From Saprospiraceae bacterium (GTDB lineage: Bacteria; Bacteroidota; Bacteroidia; Chitinophagales; Saprospiraceae): 64,000 bases of DNA. Below are positions 1-7,234 of the stretch, piece by piece. The DNA lies in the NCBI GenBank assembly GCA_958295895.1, contig CATQHI010000014.1, forward strand, positions 49,261-113,260, in the 5' to 3' direction. The notes under the pieces were generated by a model that ran no database searches, was not told the origin of the DNA, and saw nothing but the letters and a program-made list of their open reading frames with translations. Each line of letters starts with the position of its first letter. Position 1 is the stretch's first letter. The translations under genes were made by a program, and so were the position numbers.

Positions 1-282
1 TGATGCTATCCTAATTTAACTGAAAATAAGCGTATCGGTTGTCAAAACTTGGCAATGATTACGATCAATAGGTATTATGGCAATAATACTTCGTTGAGAA
101 GTTCATTTCTGTGAAGAAAATCATAAACATTGTTAGCGATATGTTAAGATCCCTAAAGCAATGACTCCTTCTCATAATCGTAGTTCTTAGCTTCACTAAA
201 AAGTGTTAGTCCTTCCAAAGTTGTTATAAATGTCCAAACCGATTTATGCTTATCATATTGTCTATATCTTTAAAGTGACAAG
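1..282. other. AT-rich flank, no gene seen
   Basis: This left edge is clearly AT-richer than the bulk of the window. I see no open reading frame of useful length, no hairpin terminator and no RNA gene. It is the DNA directly outside the left end of the IS630 element. Confidence 0.5.
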
Positions 283-314
283 TATACTCGGCGCGGTCAT
301 CTTATGTGAAAAGT
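283..314 (+). repeat. IS630 left terminal inverted repeat
   Basis: The 32 bases match the reverse complement of 1409-1440 except at five positions. The inner part, CTTATGTGAAAAGT against CCTTATGTGAAAAGT, is nearly perfect. The GTG at 313 overlaps its inner edge. Confidence 0.85.
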
Positions 315-354
315 GGGGAAGCACCGATCTTGGAGGTGTCAAGCCATCCAACCC

Positions 355-1434
355 ATGTACTTCCCCGTGATCAGCGAAGCTGACCTTGAACAAGCAAGGT
401 ACCATCAAATCCATTCTGCCCACCACGTGATCCGCCAGCGCATGCACTATCTGATCCTGCGCGCTCAGGGCTTCGGCCCGGGGCAGTGCGCTAAGATCCT
501 AGGCATTCACCCCAACACGGCCACCCACTGGGCCAAGTGCTACCTGGCGGAGGGCTTAGCGGGCTTGCTGCGTTATGCCCCCTGCCGTCCAGCCAGTGCG
601 CTCATCCAGCATCGGAGCGAGCTGTGCGCAGCCTTCACCTCCGAGCCGCCCCGCTCTATCGCCCAGGCCGCTCAAGTTATCGCGCAGCGTACCGGACTAC
701 GACGGGGGCTGACCCAGACGCGTCGTTTTATCAAGCACACCCTGGGCATGAAGTGTCGCCGCTTCCGCTGCCTGCCCGGTGGTAAGCTCTCCTTAGCAGA
801 ACTCGCTGCCCGGCAACTCGCTTTTTTGCGCGACACCCTGCAGCCCCTCCTGGAACAATCCGCTACCGAAGCCATCGACCTGTACTTCGTGGATGCGGCC
901 CATCCCGTGCAAGGCTTTCACACCGGCCGGGTATGGAGCCCCCAACCCTTGGCGGTTCGTACTCCGTCGGGACGTCACCGCCTCAACATCCTCGGTGCCC
1001 TGGATAGTCACCGCCAGGAGCTCTACAGCATCACGACACCAGACTACATTCAAGCTACTACGGTGGTCGAACTGCTGAACTTACTGCGCCAGGAACGCCC
1101 CGGCCGGCCTATCTACCTGGTATTAGACAATGCCCGCTATCAGCGCTGTACCTTGGTCCAGCAGGCTGCCCAACAACTCGACATCCAGTTGGTCTACTTA
1201 CCGGCCTACTCCCCCAACCTGAACCTGATCGAGCGCTTTTGGAAGTTCCTCAAAAAGCAGGCTCTGGCCGGCTATCACTTTGCCACCAAGCAGGAGTTCG
1301 AGGAGGCGATCTACTGGTTTATCGACGAGGTCAACAACGGCGAGCATCAGGCACAACTGCGCACTTTACTCGCACCTAACTTCCAGCAGCTGCTCAAACC
1401 ACCCGCAGACTTTTCACATAAGGTGGCCGCGTGA
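355..1434 (+). CDS. IS630-family transposase
   Basis: This DDE transposase should catalyse cut-and-paste movement of the element at 283-1440. Counting from the upstream GTG at 313, an N-terminal helix-turn-helix region (about residues 30-80) is followed by the catalytic domain. The three acidic residues are visible: D194 in LYFVDAAHP, D272 in YLVLDNARY, and E307 in SPNLNLIERFWKFLKK, which is typical of IS630. The frame is open from GTG 313, but that codon lies in the terminal repeat. ATG 355 gives the usual compact N-terminus and is preferred. No internal stop or frameshift is seen. Confidence 0.9.
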   Translation: MYFPVISEADLEQARYHQIHSAHHVIRQRMHYLILRAQGFGPGQCAKILGIHPNTATHWAKCYLAEGLAGLLRYAPCRPASALIQHRSELCAAFTSEPPRSIAQAAQVIAQRTGLRRGLTQTRRFIKHTLGMKCRRFRCLPGGKLSLAELAARQLAFLRDTLQPLLEQSATEAIDLYFVDAAHPVQGFHTGRVWSPQPLAVRTPSGRHRLNILGALDSHRQELYSITTPDYIQATTVVELLNLLRQERPGRPIYLVLDNARYQRCTLVQQAAQQLDIQLVYLPAYSPNLNLIERFWKFLKKQALAGYHFATKQEFEEAIYWFIDEVNNGEHQAQLRTLLAPNFQQLLKPPADFSHKVAA

Positions 1435-1440
1435 AGTATA
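1409..1440 (-). repeat. IS630 right terminal inverted repeat
   Basis: This partner of 283-314 ends in TATA on the outside. It overlaps the last codons of the transposase, which is common in compact IS elements. Confidence 0.85.
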
Positions 1441-1533
1441 GTGTTAAATTTGAGTTTGAAAAATCTGTAGGAAAATTCTTGCTTAATCACGAACTGCTGC
1501 CCTAGGACCGCCTTTGATGGCGATTTGTCTGTC

Positions 1534-1831
1534 GCCTAACGTGAGGCTGTGCAAAAAATCAAAATGTTTGAAAAGCCCCCATCGAATATTTGGTTTCATG
1601 CCGATGCGAGCGTTCTATCAAAACAATATAATTAAAGCTTATATTAAAAGCAAAGCGCATTTCGACCGCGCAGCGGCGGATTGAGCTTTTGCACAGTCTG
1701 ACGCTTGTCGCCACGCAGCCCGCCATCGCCAGCTTACTTTGCTGGATCGGACTTACTTTTGATTACCCATAAAACACCACCGGAGTCTCCCCAGCACCAT
1801 TGGCGGGTTGACGCTGGCGACTTTGTTGGGC
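1534..1831 (+). other. attC-like site interrupted by a MITE-like insert
   Basis: GCCTAAC at 1534-1540 fits the integron R'' core RYYYAAC, and GTTGGGC at 1825-1831 fits the R' core GTTRRRY. Inside them, 1707-1725 and 1801-1821 form an imperfect palindrome: GTCGCCA and CCCGCCA pair with TGGCGGG and TGGCGAC around unpaired bases. If the insert at 1541-1704 is removed, the remaining length is near the upper end of the known attC range. This is an inference from hand pairing only. Confidence 0.4.
1541..1704. mobile_element. MITE-like insertion-sequence remnant
   Basis: About 164 bp is bounded by inverted repeats. The left end GTGAGGCTGTGCAAAA (1541-1556) matches the right end TTTTGCACAGTCTGAC (about 1687-1702) at 14 of 16 positions. 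The interior is AT-rich and has no reading frame, so it would have to be mobilised in trans. The parent IS family is not recognised with confidence. Confidence 0.5.
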
Positions 1832-1861
1832 GAGTATGTCAAGTACTGAAGCAGGTGATGT

Positions 1862-2506
1862 TCACCAGTTGTGCTGGTTTACACTTAAGCGGTTTGGTAA
1901 GGCGATACTTGTAGAAGTAATAAGTGGCAAACCTGTACTGTCTTTACCAATAAATTTAAAATCAGAGACCATTTTTAAATCAAATGCAGCATCAAATTCC
2001 ACAAATCTAAACGACAAGTTTACGTACCCTTCAGCCCATAAACCCCTATCTAGCCATGAAATCTTGAATGGCACAATCTCATCAGTTCTTTCGAAGTGGG
2101 TAATAACCGCCGCGGATCTATTAACACTATAATCTCCTTTCCATAAAGTACTATCGGAAAATTGTTCTTGGTCGACGTTGTAGACTTTTGGTCCAATAGT
2201 GAGCTGAACTGACTCTTTGTCTCCGAACAACACTATTCGTCCCGTTGAAAATGTATCTGATTCAATTGCTGCAATCTGTATTGCCTTCTCGCCAAAGAGA
2301 ATTTGTTTGTATCGATTCATCTTCGCCGTGTCCGCAGCTAGATATATTGTGGTATGCACAAGTAATGAATCGTAATTATGCTTCTTTTGAGTATCGTACA
2401 CAACTTCTACTGACTGCCCTGATACATAAGTAGAAAGTATATATATCAATATTAATTGGCTAACTTTTACCAATCTGATTAGATTTAAATACATGATAAC
2501 TTTCAT
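1862..2506 (-). CDS. Hypothetical secreted or membrane-anchored protein
   Basis: I do not recognise this 214-residue protein. The N-terminus has a hydrophobic stretch (about residues 10-30, ending near VSGQ) that could be a signal peptide, so the protein is probably exported. The rest looks like a soluble beta-rich domain with no conserved catalytic motif that I can name. The gene is AT-rich compared with the core genes and lies between two attC-like structures, on the strand opposite to their orientation. It may be an integron cassette gene (inference). The likely start is the ATG at 2506, and MYLN five codons in is an alternative. Confidence 0.55.
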   Translation of the reverse strand: MKVIMYLNLIRLVKVSQLILIYILSTYVSGQSVEVVYDTQKKHNYDSLLVHTTIYLAADTAKMNRYKQILFGEKAIQIAAIESDTFSTGRIVLFGDKESVQLTIGPKVYNVDQEQFSDSTLWKGDYSVNRSAAVITHFERTDEIVPFKISWLDRGLWAEGYVNLSFRFVEFDAAFDLKMVSDFKFIGKDSTGLPLITSTSIALPNRLSVNQHNW

Positions 2507-3066
2507 ATTATGTCTTCGTGGATGTCTTATCGCCTATCGTGATTAACCGTCACTCGCTGATACCATCACTATTTGAAGCAACTAGTGGAACAGCCGGTAA
2601 ATATCGTTACAATGATAAAGCTCTGATAGCACAGCAAATACTCATTTTCGGATCAATCCACTTGTAATGTTTTTCAAGTTACCCCACTAGCCGCCCTGCT
2701 CTCGTTATCTGAATGGTCGTTGTCAAATTGCGTCTCTTTTGCTTTTGGTTTGTGTAGTGTGGGTTCTCTATACTCTGCGGGCTTGCTCGTGCCGGCTTTA
2801 ATGCCGGCATGTCGCCCAACAAGCGGGTTCACGCATTGCGTATATTCCCGCCATGGGCGCGCAATTATTGCGTGTAACCAGCAAGATCCTGTTAGTTATA
2901 CGCAACTCGTCAGCAAATTTTCTTCCACACTGCGCTTTCAACCCAGTTGACGTGAAACTACCATATTCTGTTGGTTATACGCAACTCAGTTCGTTATTTT
3001 AGGTCTCAGGACTCAGCATAACCGAGATTTGCTTTAGGTGATTGAACAGGCATCTGCTTGCTAACC
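2507..3066. other. Gene-free stretch with repeats
   Basis: No convincing gene lies here; the open frame at 2720-2950 shows no family signature. The stretch holds the hairpin and attC-like site at 2791-2903. It also holds a direct repeat, TTATACGCAACTC preceded by TGTTAG or TGTTGG, at about 2889-2907 and 2970-2988. Confidence 0.4.
2791..2903 (+). other. Hairpin plus attC-like site, copy 2
   Basis: GCCGGC (2791-2796) pairs with GCCGGC (2803-2808). Five bases later comes GCCCAAC (2814-2820), an R''-type core, then AA and CACGCATTGCGTATA (2830-2844). GGTTCACGCA-TTGCG can fold back on the CGCAATTATTGCGTGTAACC region at about 2860-2879 with bulged bases, as attC stems do. The distal core is weak: GTTAGTT at about 2891 misses the consensus at one position. 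The same block recurs exactly 1000 bp downstream. Confidence 0.35.
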
Positions 3067-3423
3067 TTACTCGTGGATAATCACGCTAACATTGTCCATC
3101 TCGATGAACTTGCTTCCTCCGTGAAAGGAACTATTGATATAGTCAAAATTCTTTTCGAAAAGCTCGAGTAGTTCCTGATTCACAAGGTTGCCAGTAGTAA
3201 TCCAAAGTAACATTTCTGGCTTCCCCCTGATAATTCTTTGATGAGGGAAGTCCTTATCCTTGGATACAATTACTACAGTGGAAGAGCTGTATTCTTCAAT
3301 CAGTTCTAAGTCAGAAGTAAGGTTACTCTTTGGTAAATCTAGGGTATGGATTGCGTCCACTCCCGACTGCATCAACCAGTCCCGAAGCTTTCTAGGAAGT
3401 TGTGCGTCAATCAAATATTGCAT
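3067..3423 (-). CDS. DUF5615 PIN-like toxin
   Basis: This 118-residue protein matches the DUF5615 (Mut7-C/PIN-like) family, the toxin half of widespread type II toxin-antitoxin pairs. It is presumed to be a metal-dependent RNase. D6 in the opening LIDAQLP segment and the SKDKDFPHQR block around residues 54-63 supply the acidic and basic residues typical of the family, and LLWITTGN near residues 73-80 is the usual core strand. The start ATG directly follows the stop of the DUF433 gene (TAAATG), so translation is probably coupled. The pair lies in AT-rich DNA between attC-like repeats, a common place for such cassettes. Confidence 0.8.
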   Translation of the reverse strand: MQYLIDAQLPRKLRDWLMQSGVDAIHTLDLPKSNLTSDLELIEEYSSSTVVIVSKDKDFPHQRIIRGKPEMLLWITTGNLVNQELLELFEKNFDYINSSFHGGSKFIEMDNVSVIIHE

Positions 3424-3660
3424 TTAGGCAGCAGTAGTTAGCCGAATCGACTTTACTTCTGCCAGTCGTGATGCAAACACGAGACAGGCCTGTAAATCTT
3501 CTTTCTCTAGATCCTCATAGTCCTCAAGAATCTCAGTAGTTGTCATTCCTGCGGCTAGTAGATCTAAGACCATAGTTACAGGGTAGCGTAAATTCCTAAT
3601 AGTTGGCTTCCCAAAAAGAACATCTGGATTAAGGGTGATGCGGTGGAGAAGGTCATTCAT
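3424..3660 (-). CDS. DUF433 antitoxin
   Basis: From ATG 3660 this 78-residue protein is a textbook DUF433 protein. It has the opening HRITLNPDVLFGKPTIRNLRYPV followed by a helix-turn-helix segment, LDLLAAGMTTTEILEDYEDL. The family acts as the DNA-binding antitoxin for DUF5615 toxins. An in-frame ATG at 3693 would add 11 residues that do not fit the family. The stop abuts the toxin start. Autoregulation by the antitoxin is expected from the family, but no operator was identified. Confidence 0.8.
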   Translation of the reverse strand: MNDLLHRITLNPDVLFGKPTIRNLRYPVTMVLDLLAAGMTTTEILEDYEDLEKEDLQACLVFASRLAEVKSIRLTTAA

Positions 3661-3693
3661 AACGATAGGTATTGTCTCATACCAAGATAGCAT

Positions 3694-4047
3694 TTCTGCA
3701 GCTTTTTCTCTTCACAGAAGCGGTTAGGTTGTTCTTGTTTGACTCGCGCCCGATAAAACATCATCCAAACGCAAATTCTTAGCTCGCGGTTCGGATCGGC
3801 ATTAGCCGATCTTGCTCAACAAATCGCTACACGCATTACGTATAGCCCCCCCCACCTACATCAACATCCTGACGTGAATACGCCGAGTTGACATAAGTAC
3901 CCCCACCCCCACGTTGTGTACATGCAAGAGAACCGGACGAGCACGGCTTCGCTCCCCATGCGTCGAACCGCCTGTCTCGACCCCTAACCTTGGACTCCAG
4001 TCCATAACACCGCCTAAAATAGCACACGTCGACTGGTTATACCCTTA
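3694..4047. other. Gene-free stretch with attC-like copy 3
   Basis: No credible gene is present. GATCGGC (3794-3800) pairs with GCCGATC (3805-3811). GCTCAAC follows at 3814-3820, and the block ending ACGCATTACGTATA ends at 3844, all at the same offsets as in 2791-2844. ATCCTG and ATACGC recur near 3866-3883, as they do near 2886-2903. C-rich runs at 3846-3856 and 3901-3910 have no explanation that I can offer. Confidence 0.4.
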
Positions 4048-4068
4048 GCACCTGCGCCCGCGCCCGCC
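4048..4068 (-). repeat. Dispersed GC-box repeat copy
   Basis: GCACCTGCG followed by CCCGCGCCCGCC lies just after the DUF1080 stop codon. It is the reverse complement of the window-wide core GGGCGGGGnCGCAGGTGC, with small differences. Confidence 0.5.
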
Positions 4069-4667
4069 TATTTCGCTAGCGGTGTGATCACGATATTACG
4101 CCACCGCACCCGAATCCCACCCCCGTCGTGAATCTGTAGCGCAATACCTCCTTTGCCCTCGCCGATCTTTTCATCCGTCAGCGTGACCATCTCCTCGCCG
4201 TTCAGCCAGGAGGTAACCGTAGGCCCCTCAGCGCGAATCTTCAGCGTATTCCACTCCCCCATTTTCAGGTACTTATCCTTCTCCGGATCGGGCTTGATGA
4301 GCCAGCCGCGACCGTAGGATTCGTAGATGCCGCCGGTATCGTGACCGGGGGGTGCTACCTCTACCTGCCAACCACTGACCCGGGTGCCCTCCACCGAGGA
4401 GCGGATGAACACGCCGCTGTTGCCGTCTGCCTCCTGTAAAAACTCCAGCGTGAGCTCGAAGTCCTTGTAGTTTTCATCCGTACTCAGGTAGCCGTAGGCG
4501 CCGTCGGGGCCACTCTCGCAGATGATCTCACCATCTTCGACGTACCAGCGCTCGGTGCCGTGGGCGGTCCAGCCGTCGAGGTTCTCGCCGTTGAAGAGGG
4601 CGGTGGTGGTGGGGCGGTTGCAGGTGAGTAGGAGGAGGGCTAGGGCGGCTAGGGGGAGTGCTTTCAT
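4068..4667 (-). CDS. DUF1080 (3-keto-disaccharide hydrolase fold) lipoprotein
   Basis: From ATG 4667 this 199-residue lipoprotein has a hydrophobic leader ending in the lipobox LLLTC. It then has one DUF1080 domain, a concanavalin-like beta sandwich of the 3-keto-glucoside hydrolase type found widely in Bacteroidota. Landmarks are the LFNGENLDGW opening, NSGVFIRS, the WQVEV and GGIYE strands, WNTLKIRAEGPTVTSWLNG, and IALQIHDGGGIRVRWRNI at the end. A role in periplasmic or surface sugar processing is likely; the substrate is unknown. An ATG 14 codons upstream is open but spoils the signal peptide. The gene lies 51 bp downstream of the M16 homologue on the same strand. Confidence 0.85.
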   Translation of the reverse strand: MKALPLAALALLLLTCNRPTTTALFNGENLDGWTAHGTERWYVEDGEIICESGPDGAYGYLSTDENYKDFELTLEFLQEADGNSGVFIRSSVEGTRVSGWQVEVAPPGHDTGGIYESYGRGWLIKPDPEKDKYLKMGEWNTLKIRAEGPTVTSWLNGEEMVTLTDEKIGEGKGGIALQIHDGGGIRVRWRNIVITPLAK

Positions 4668-4718
4668 GCGGTGTTGGTGTAAGCTCGGAAGATAGGTAAC
4701 TCGCAACAACCTCGCTAG

Positions 4719-5990
4719 TCAGACCCCCGCCCCGCCCACCACCACCTCCCAATCCAACTCCGGCCGCAAATACCGCCCCGCCAGCTCCCGCACCTCCCCC
4801 GCCGTAATGCCCCGGATCGTCTCATCCAAGCGCTGCAGGTGCCCCACCGGATCGTACGCCTTAATGATCGCCGAGCGGTAGCGCCCACTCACCGCCAGCG
4901 GTCCGTCTAGGTCCATGACTAGGCCGCCGATCAGGTAGGCGCGCACCATATCGAGCTCGCGGGCGGGCACCAGGTCCTGCCGCAATTTGTCCATCTCAGT
5001 AAGGATCTCACGGCGCACCTCGGCGACGTTTTCATTGGCTACGTCAGCGGCGATGCCGAAGGTGCCGTCGAAACGGTAGGTATCCAGATCGGAGTCGATA
5101 CCGTAGGTGAAGCCCTTCTCCTCGCGGATGTTGCGCATGAGCCGGCTGCCGTAGTAGCCCCCCAGGATCGTCTCCAGCACGCACAGCCCCGGATAGTCCG
5201 GATCGGTAATCTTGAAGCCGCGGCGGCCCCGGCGGATCATCGTCTGCTGCGCCCGCGGCCGGTGCAGTTGCAGTACCCGGGGCTCGGAGGTAGTGACGCG
5301 GTAGGCAGGCTCGGCGGCTCGCGTACCAGTAGATAGCTGACCGAAGGTCGCCTCTAGCAGCCGTTCTACCTCTTCACTCAGCTGACCGACCACCCGCAGC
5401 GTAGCATTCGCAGCACCATAGTACTGCCGGTAGTGGTGCCGGATGTCGTCCAGTGTCAGTGCCTCGTACTCTTCCTTCGTCCCCCCGTATCCGTAGGGAT
5501 TGTCCTTCCCGAAAGCGGCCTCGGAGAGCATCCGGTAGGCCAGGGTGTCCGGATCCTGAAGATCCTCGCGTAGCTGTTGCTTACTGCGCTTGATGTAGCG
5601 TTTCAGTTCCTTAGCGGGGAAGGTAGGGGCGGCCACGACCTCGGCCATAGCGGGCAGGAGGCGGGCGGCGTGCTTGGTGATGGTGGCCAGACTCAGATTT
5701 GCCGTGTCGTAATCTTCCGGCGTATGTAGCGCCGTACCGTACTGTTCGAACAAGGACTCCAGCGCGGTAGCCGAGTAACTCGCACTCCCCTCCGTAAGCA
5801 GTGCATTCGTAGCGGCCGCTAGTAGCGGCTGAGCCTCGTAGGGCCGGCCGGCGCGCCAGATCAGCTCCACGGTCAGAATGGGCGCCTGGGTGACGTGAAT
5901 GGCTACTACGCGTAGGCCGTTACTCAGTGTCCACTCCTGCGCGGGCGCCAGCCCGGGCACCTTAGGTATATGTACGCTTGGTGCAAGCAC
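4719..5990 (-). CDS. M16 peptidase homologue without zinc motif
   Basis: This 423-residue protein has the M16 (insulinase/processing peptidase) two-lobed layout: an N-terminal domain from about residue 15, and a second lobe containing IREEKGFTYGIDS and similar strands. The region that should hold HxxEH reads LLAAATNALLTEG, so the zinc ligands and catalytic Glu are absent. In Bacteroidota such inactive M16 proteins usually pair with an active paralogue encoded next door, but none lies in this window beside it. The start is a GTG at 5990, 27 bp after the dnaN stop. No signal peptide is evident. Confidence 0.85.
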   Translation of the reverse strand: MLAPSVHIPKVPGLAPAQEWTLSNGLRVVAIHVTQAPILTVELIWRAGRPYEAQPLLAAATNALLTEGSASYSATALESLFEQYGTALHTPEDYDTANLSLATITKHAARLLPAMAEVVAAPTFPAKELKRYIKRSKQQLREDLQDPDTLAYRMLSEAAFGKDNPYGYGGTKEEYEALTLDDIRHHYRQYYGAANATLRVVGQLSEEVERLLEATFGQLSTGTRAAEPAYRVTTSEPRVLQLHRPRAQQTMIRRGRRGFKITDPDYPGLCVLETILGGYYGSRLMRNIREEKGFTYGIDSDLDTYRFDGTFGIAADVANENVAEVRREILTEMDKLRQDLVPARELDMVRAYLIGGLVMDLDGPLAVSGRYRSAIIKAYDPVGHLQRLDETIRGITAGEVRELAGRYLRPELDWEVVVGGAGV

Positions 5991-6017
5991 GATTAAAGTG
6001 TGTGAACCCTCCCAACG

Positions 6018-7137
6018 CTAGTTAGACAACATCACCGGCATCACCAGCATCATAATATCCTCCCCGCTCTCCTGCTCGGTAGGCACCAGGATACCGGCCC
6101 GCGTAGCCGTACTCATCTCCAGTTTCACCTCCTCGCCTTCCAGCACATTTAGCATCTCGACGAGAAACTTGGCATTGAAGCCGATCTGTAGCGGCTCCCC
6201 CTCGTAACTACAGCTCAGTTGCTCGGTAGCCTCGTTGCTGAAGTCGAGGTCCTGCGCACTCACCGTCAGGCTACCGTCGGCGATGTTGAGGATCACCTGA
6301 TTGGTGGTCTTGTTGGCGTAGATCACAATCCGCTTCAGGCTGTTTTGGAAGTCGGAGCGGCTTACTGTCAGCACGTTGGGATTATCGGCCGGGATTACGG
6401 CGTTGTAGTCCGGGTAGCGGGCGTCGATCAGGCGACAGGCTAGCTTGGTGTCGCCGTACTCGAAAAAGGCGTTGGATTTATCGAAGCTCACCTTCACCGT
6501 GACGTCGGAGTGCGGCAGGGCCCCCTTGAGCAGGTTCAGCGCCTTCTTCGGGATGATGAAGCTACTCGTCAGCTCCCCCCTCCACGTCGTTAAGGCTGTA
6601 CTTTACTAGTTTGTGGGCATCGGTAGCGACCATGACCAGTTTCGAGAAGTCGACCTGGAAGTACACCCCCGTCATGGCCGGCCGCAGCTCATCGGTCGAG
6701 GTAGCGAAGAGCGTCTTGTTGATACCCTCCAGCAGGCTGGCCGCCGTCACGCTAATCTCATCGGCCTCGCTCGGCGTCGGGATGTCGGGATAGTCCCCCC
6801 CGGGCTCCCCGGCCAGTTTATACTTTCCGTAGGCAGAGGTGATGGAAATACCGTAGTTATCCTCGTTCACGTCGAAGGTGATCGGCTGCTGCGGCAGAGC
6901 TTTGAGCGTATCGATCAGAATGCGGGCGGGCACGGCCACTTGTCCGTCACCATCGGCATTGACTTCCAGGCTCGTCACCACGCTGGTTTCCAGGTCCGTA
7001 GCGGCAATCTCAAGGGTCTTACCCGTGATCGTAAACAAGAAATCTTCCAGGATCGGCAGCACCGGATTTGAGGCGATGGCGCCCCCGGCAAGCTGTAATT
7101 TCTTCTGCAGGTCAGCGCTCGAAACGGAAAATTTCAT
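6018..7137 (-). CDS. dnaN: DNA polymerase III sliding clamp (frameshifted)
   Basis: This is the beta clamp, the ring that tethers DNA polymerase III to the template. The N-terminal part starts at ATG 7137 with MKFSVSSADLQKKLQLAGG and runs to VKYSLNDVEGG. The C-terminal part continues in another frame with KVSFDKSNAFFEYGDTKLACRLIDARYPDYNAVIP and ends in the usual MPVML tail. The break is a run of six G near 6576; five G restores one protein of normal length (about 372 residues). Because dnaN is essential, a consensus error is far more likely than a real null allele. A -7 promoter box lies at 7156-7163. Confidence 0.93.
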
Positions 7138-7155
7138 AGTGGTGGTGGCTTTGGG

Positions 7156-7163
7156 CAAACATA
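7156..7163 (-). promoter_or_regulatory. Putative dnaN -7 promoter box
   Basis: TATGTTTG on the minus strand matches the Bacteroidota -7 consensus TAnnTTTG exactly, 18 nt before the dnaN start. No clear -33 TTG was found. Confidence 0.5.
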
Positions 7164-7211
7164 GGGAATTAGTGGGGTAGTAGGGTAGTTCTGTAGTAGG
7201 TAGTTCGGTAG

Positions 7212-7230
7212 GGGGCGGGGCCGCAGGTGC
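7212..7230 (+). repeat. Dispersed GC-box repeat copy
   Basis: GGGGCGGGGCCGCAGGTGC lies between dnaN and the TonB receptor. It is preceded by a degenerate tandem of GTAGTAGG-type units at about 7174-7210. Confidence 0.65.
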
Positions 7231-7234
7231 GGTG

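Larger units (their letters stand above)
283..1440 (+). mobile_element. Complete IS630-family insertion sequence
   Basis: A 1.16 kb element carries one transposase gene between 32-bp imperfect terminal inverted repeats at 283-314 and 1409-1440, about 27 of 32 positions matching. Both outer ends begin with TA on their own strand, as expected for the TA target duplication of the IS630/Tc1-mariner group. The transposase frame is intact, so the copy looks potentially active. It sits in AT-rich accessory DNA beside the cassette-like region. Confidence 0.9.

Noticed and set aside
3836..4027. Short minus-strand frame
   Set aside because: It covers the attC-like and C-run spacer, with low-complexity glycine residues and no homology that I can recognise.
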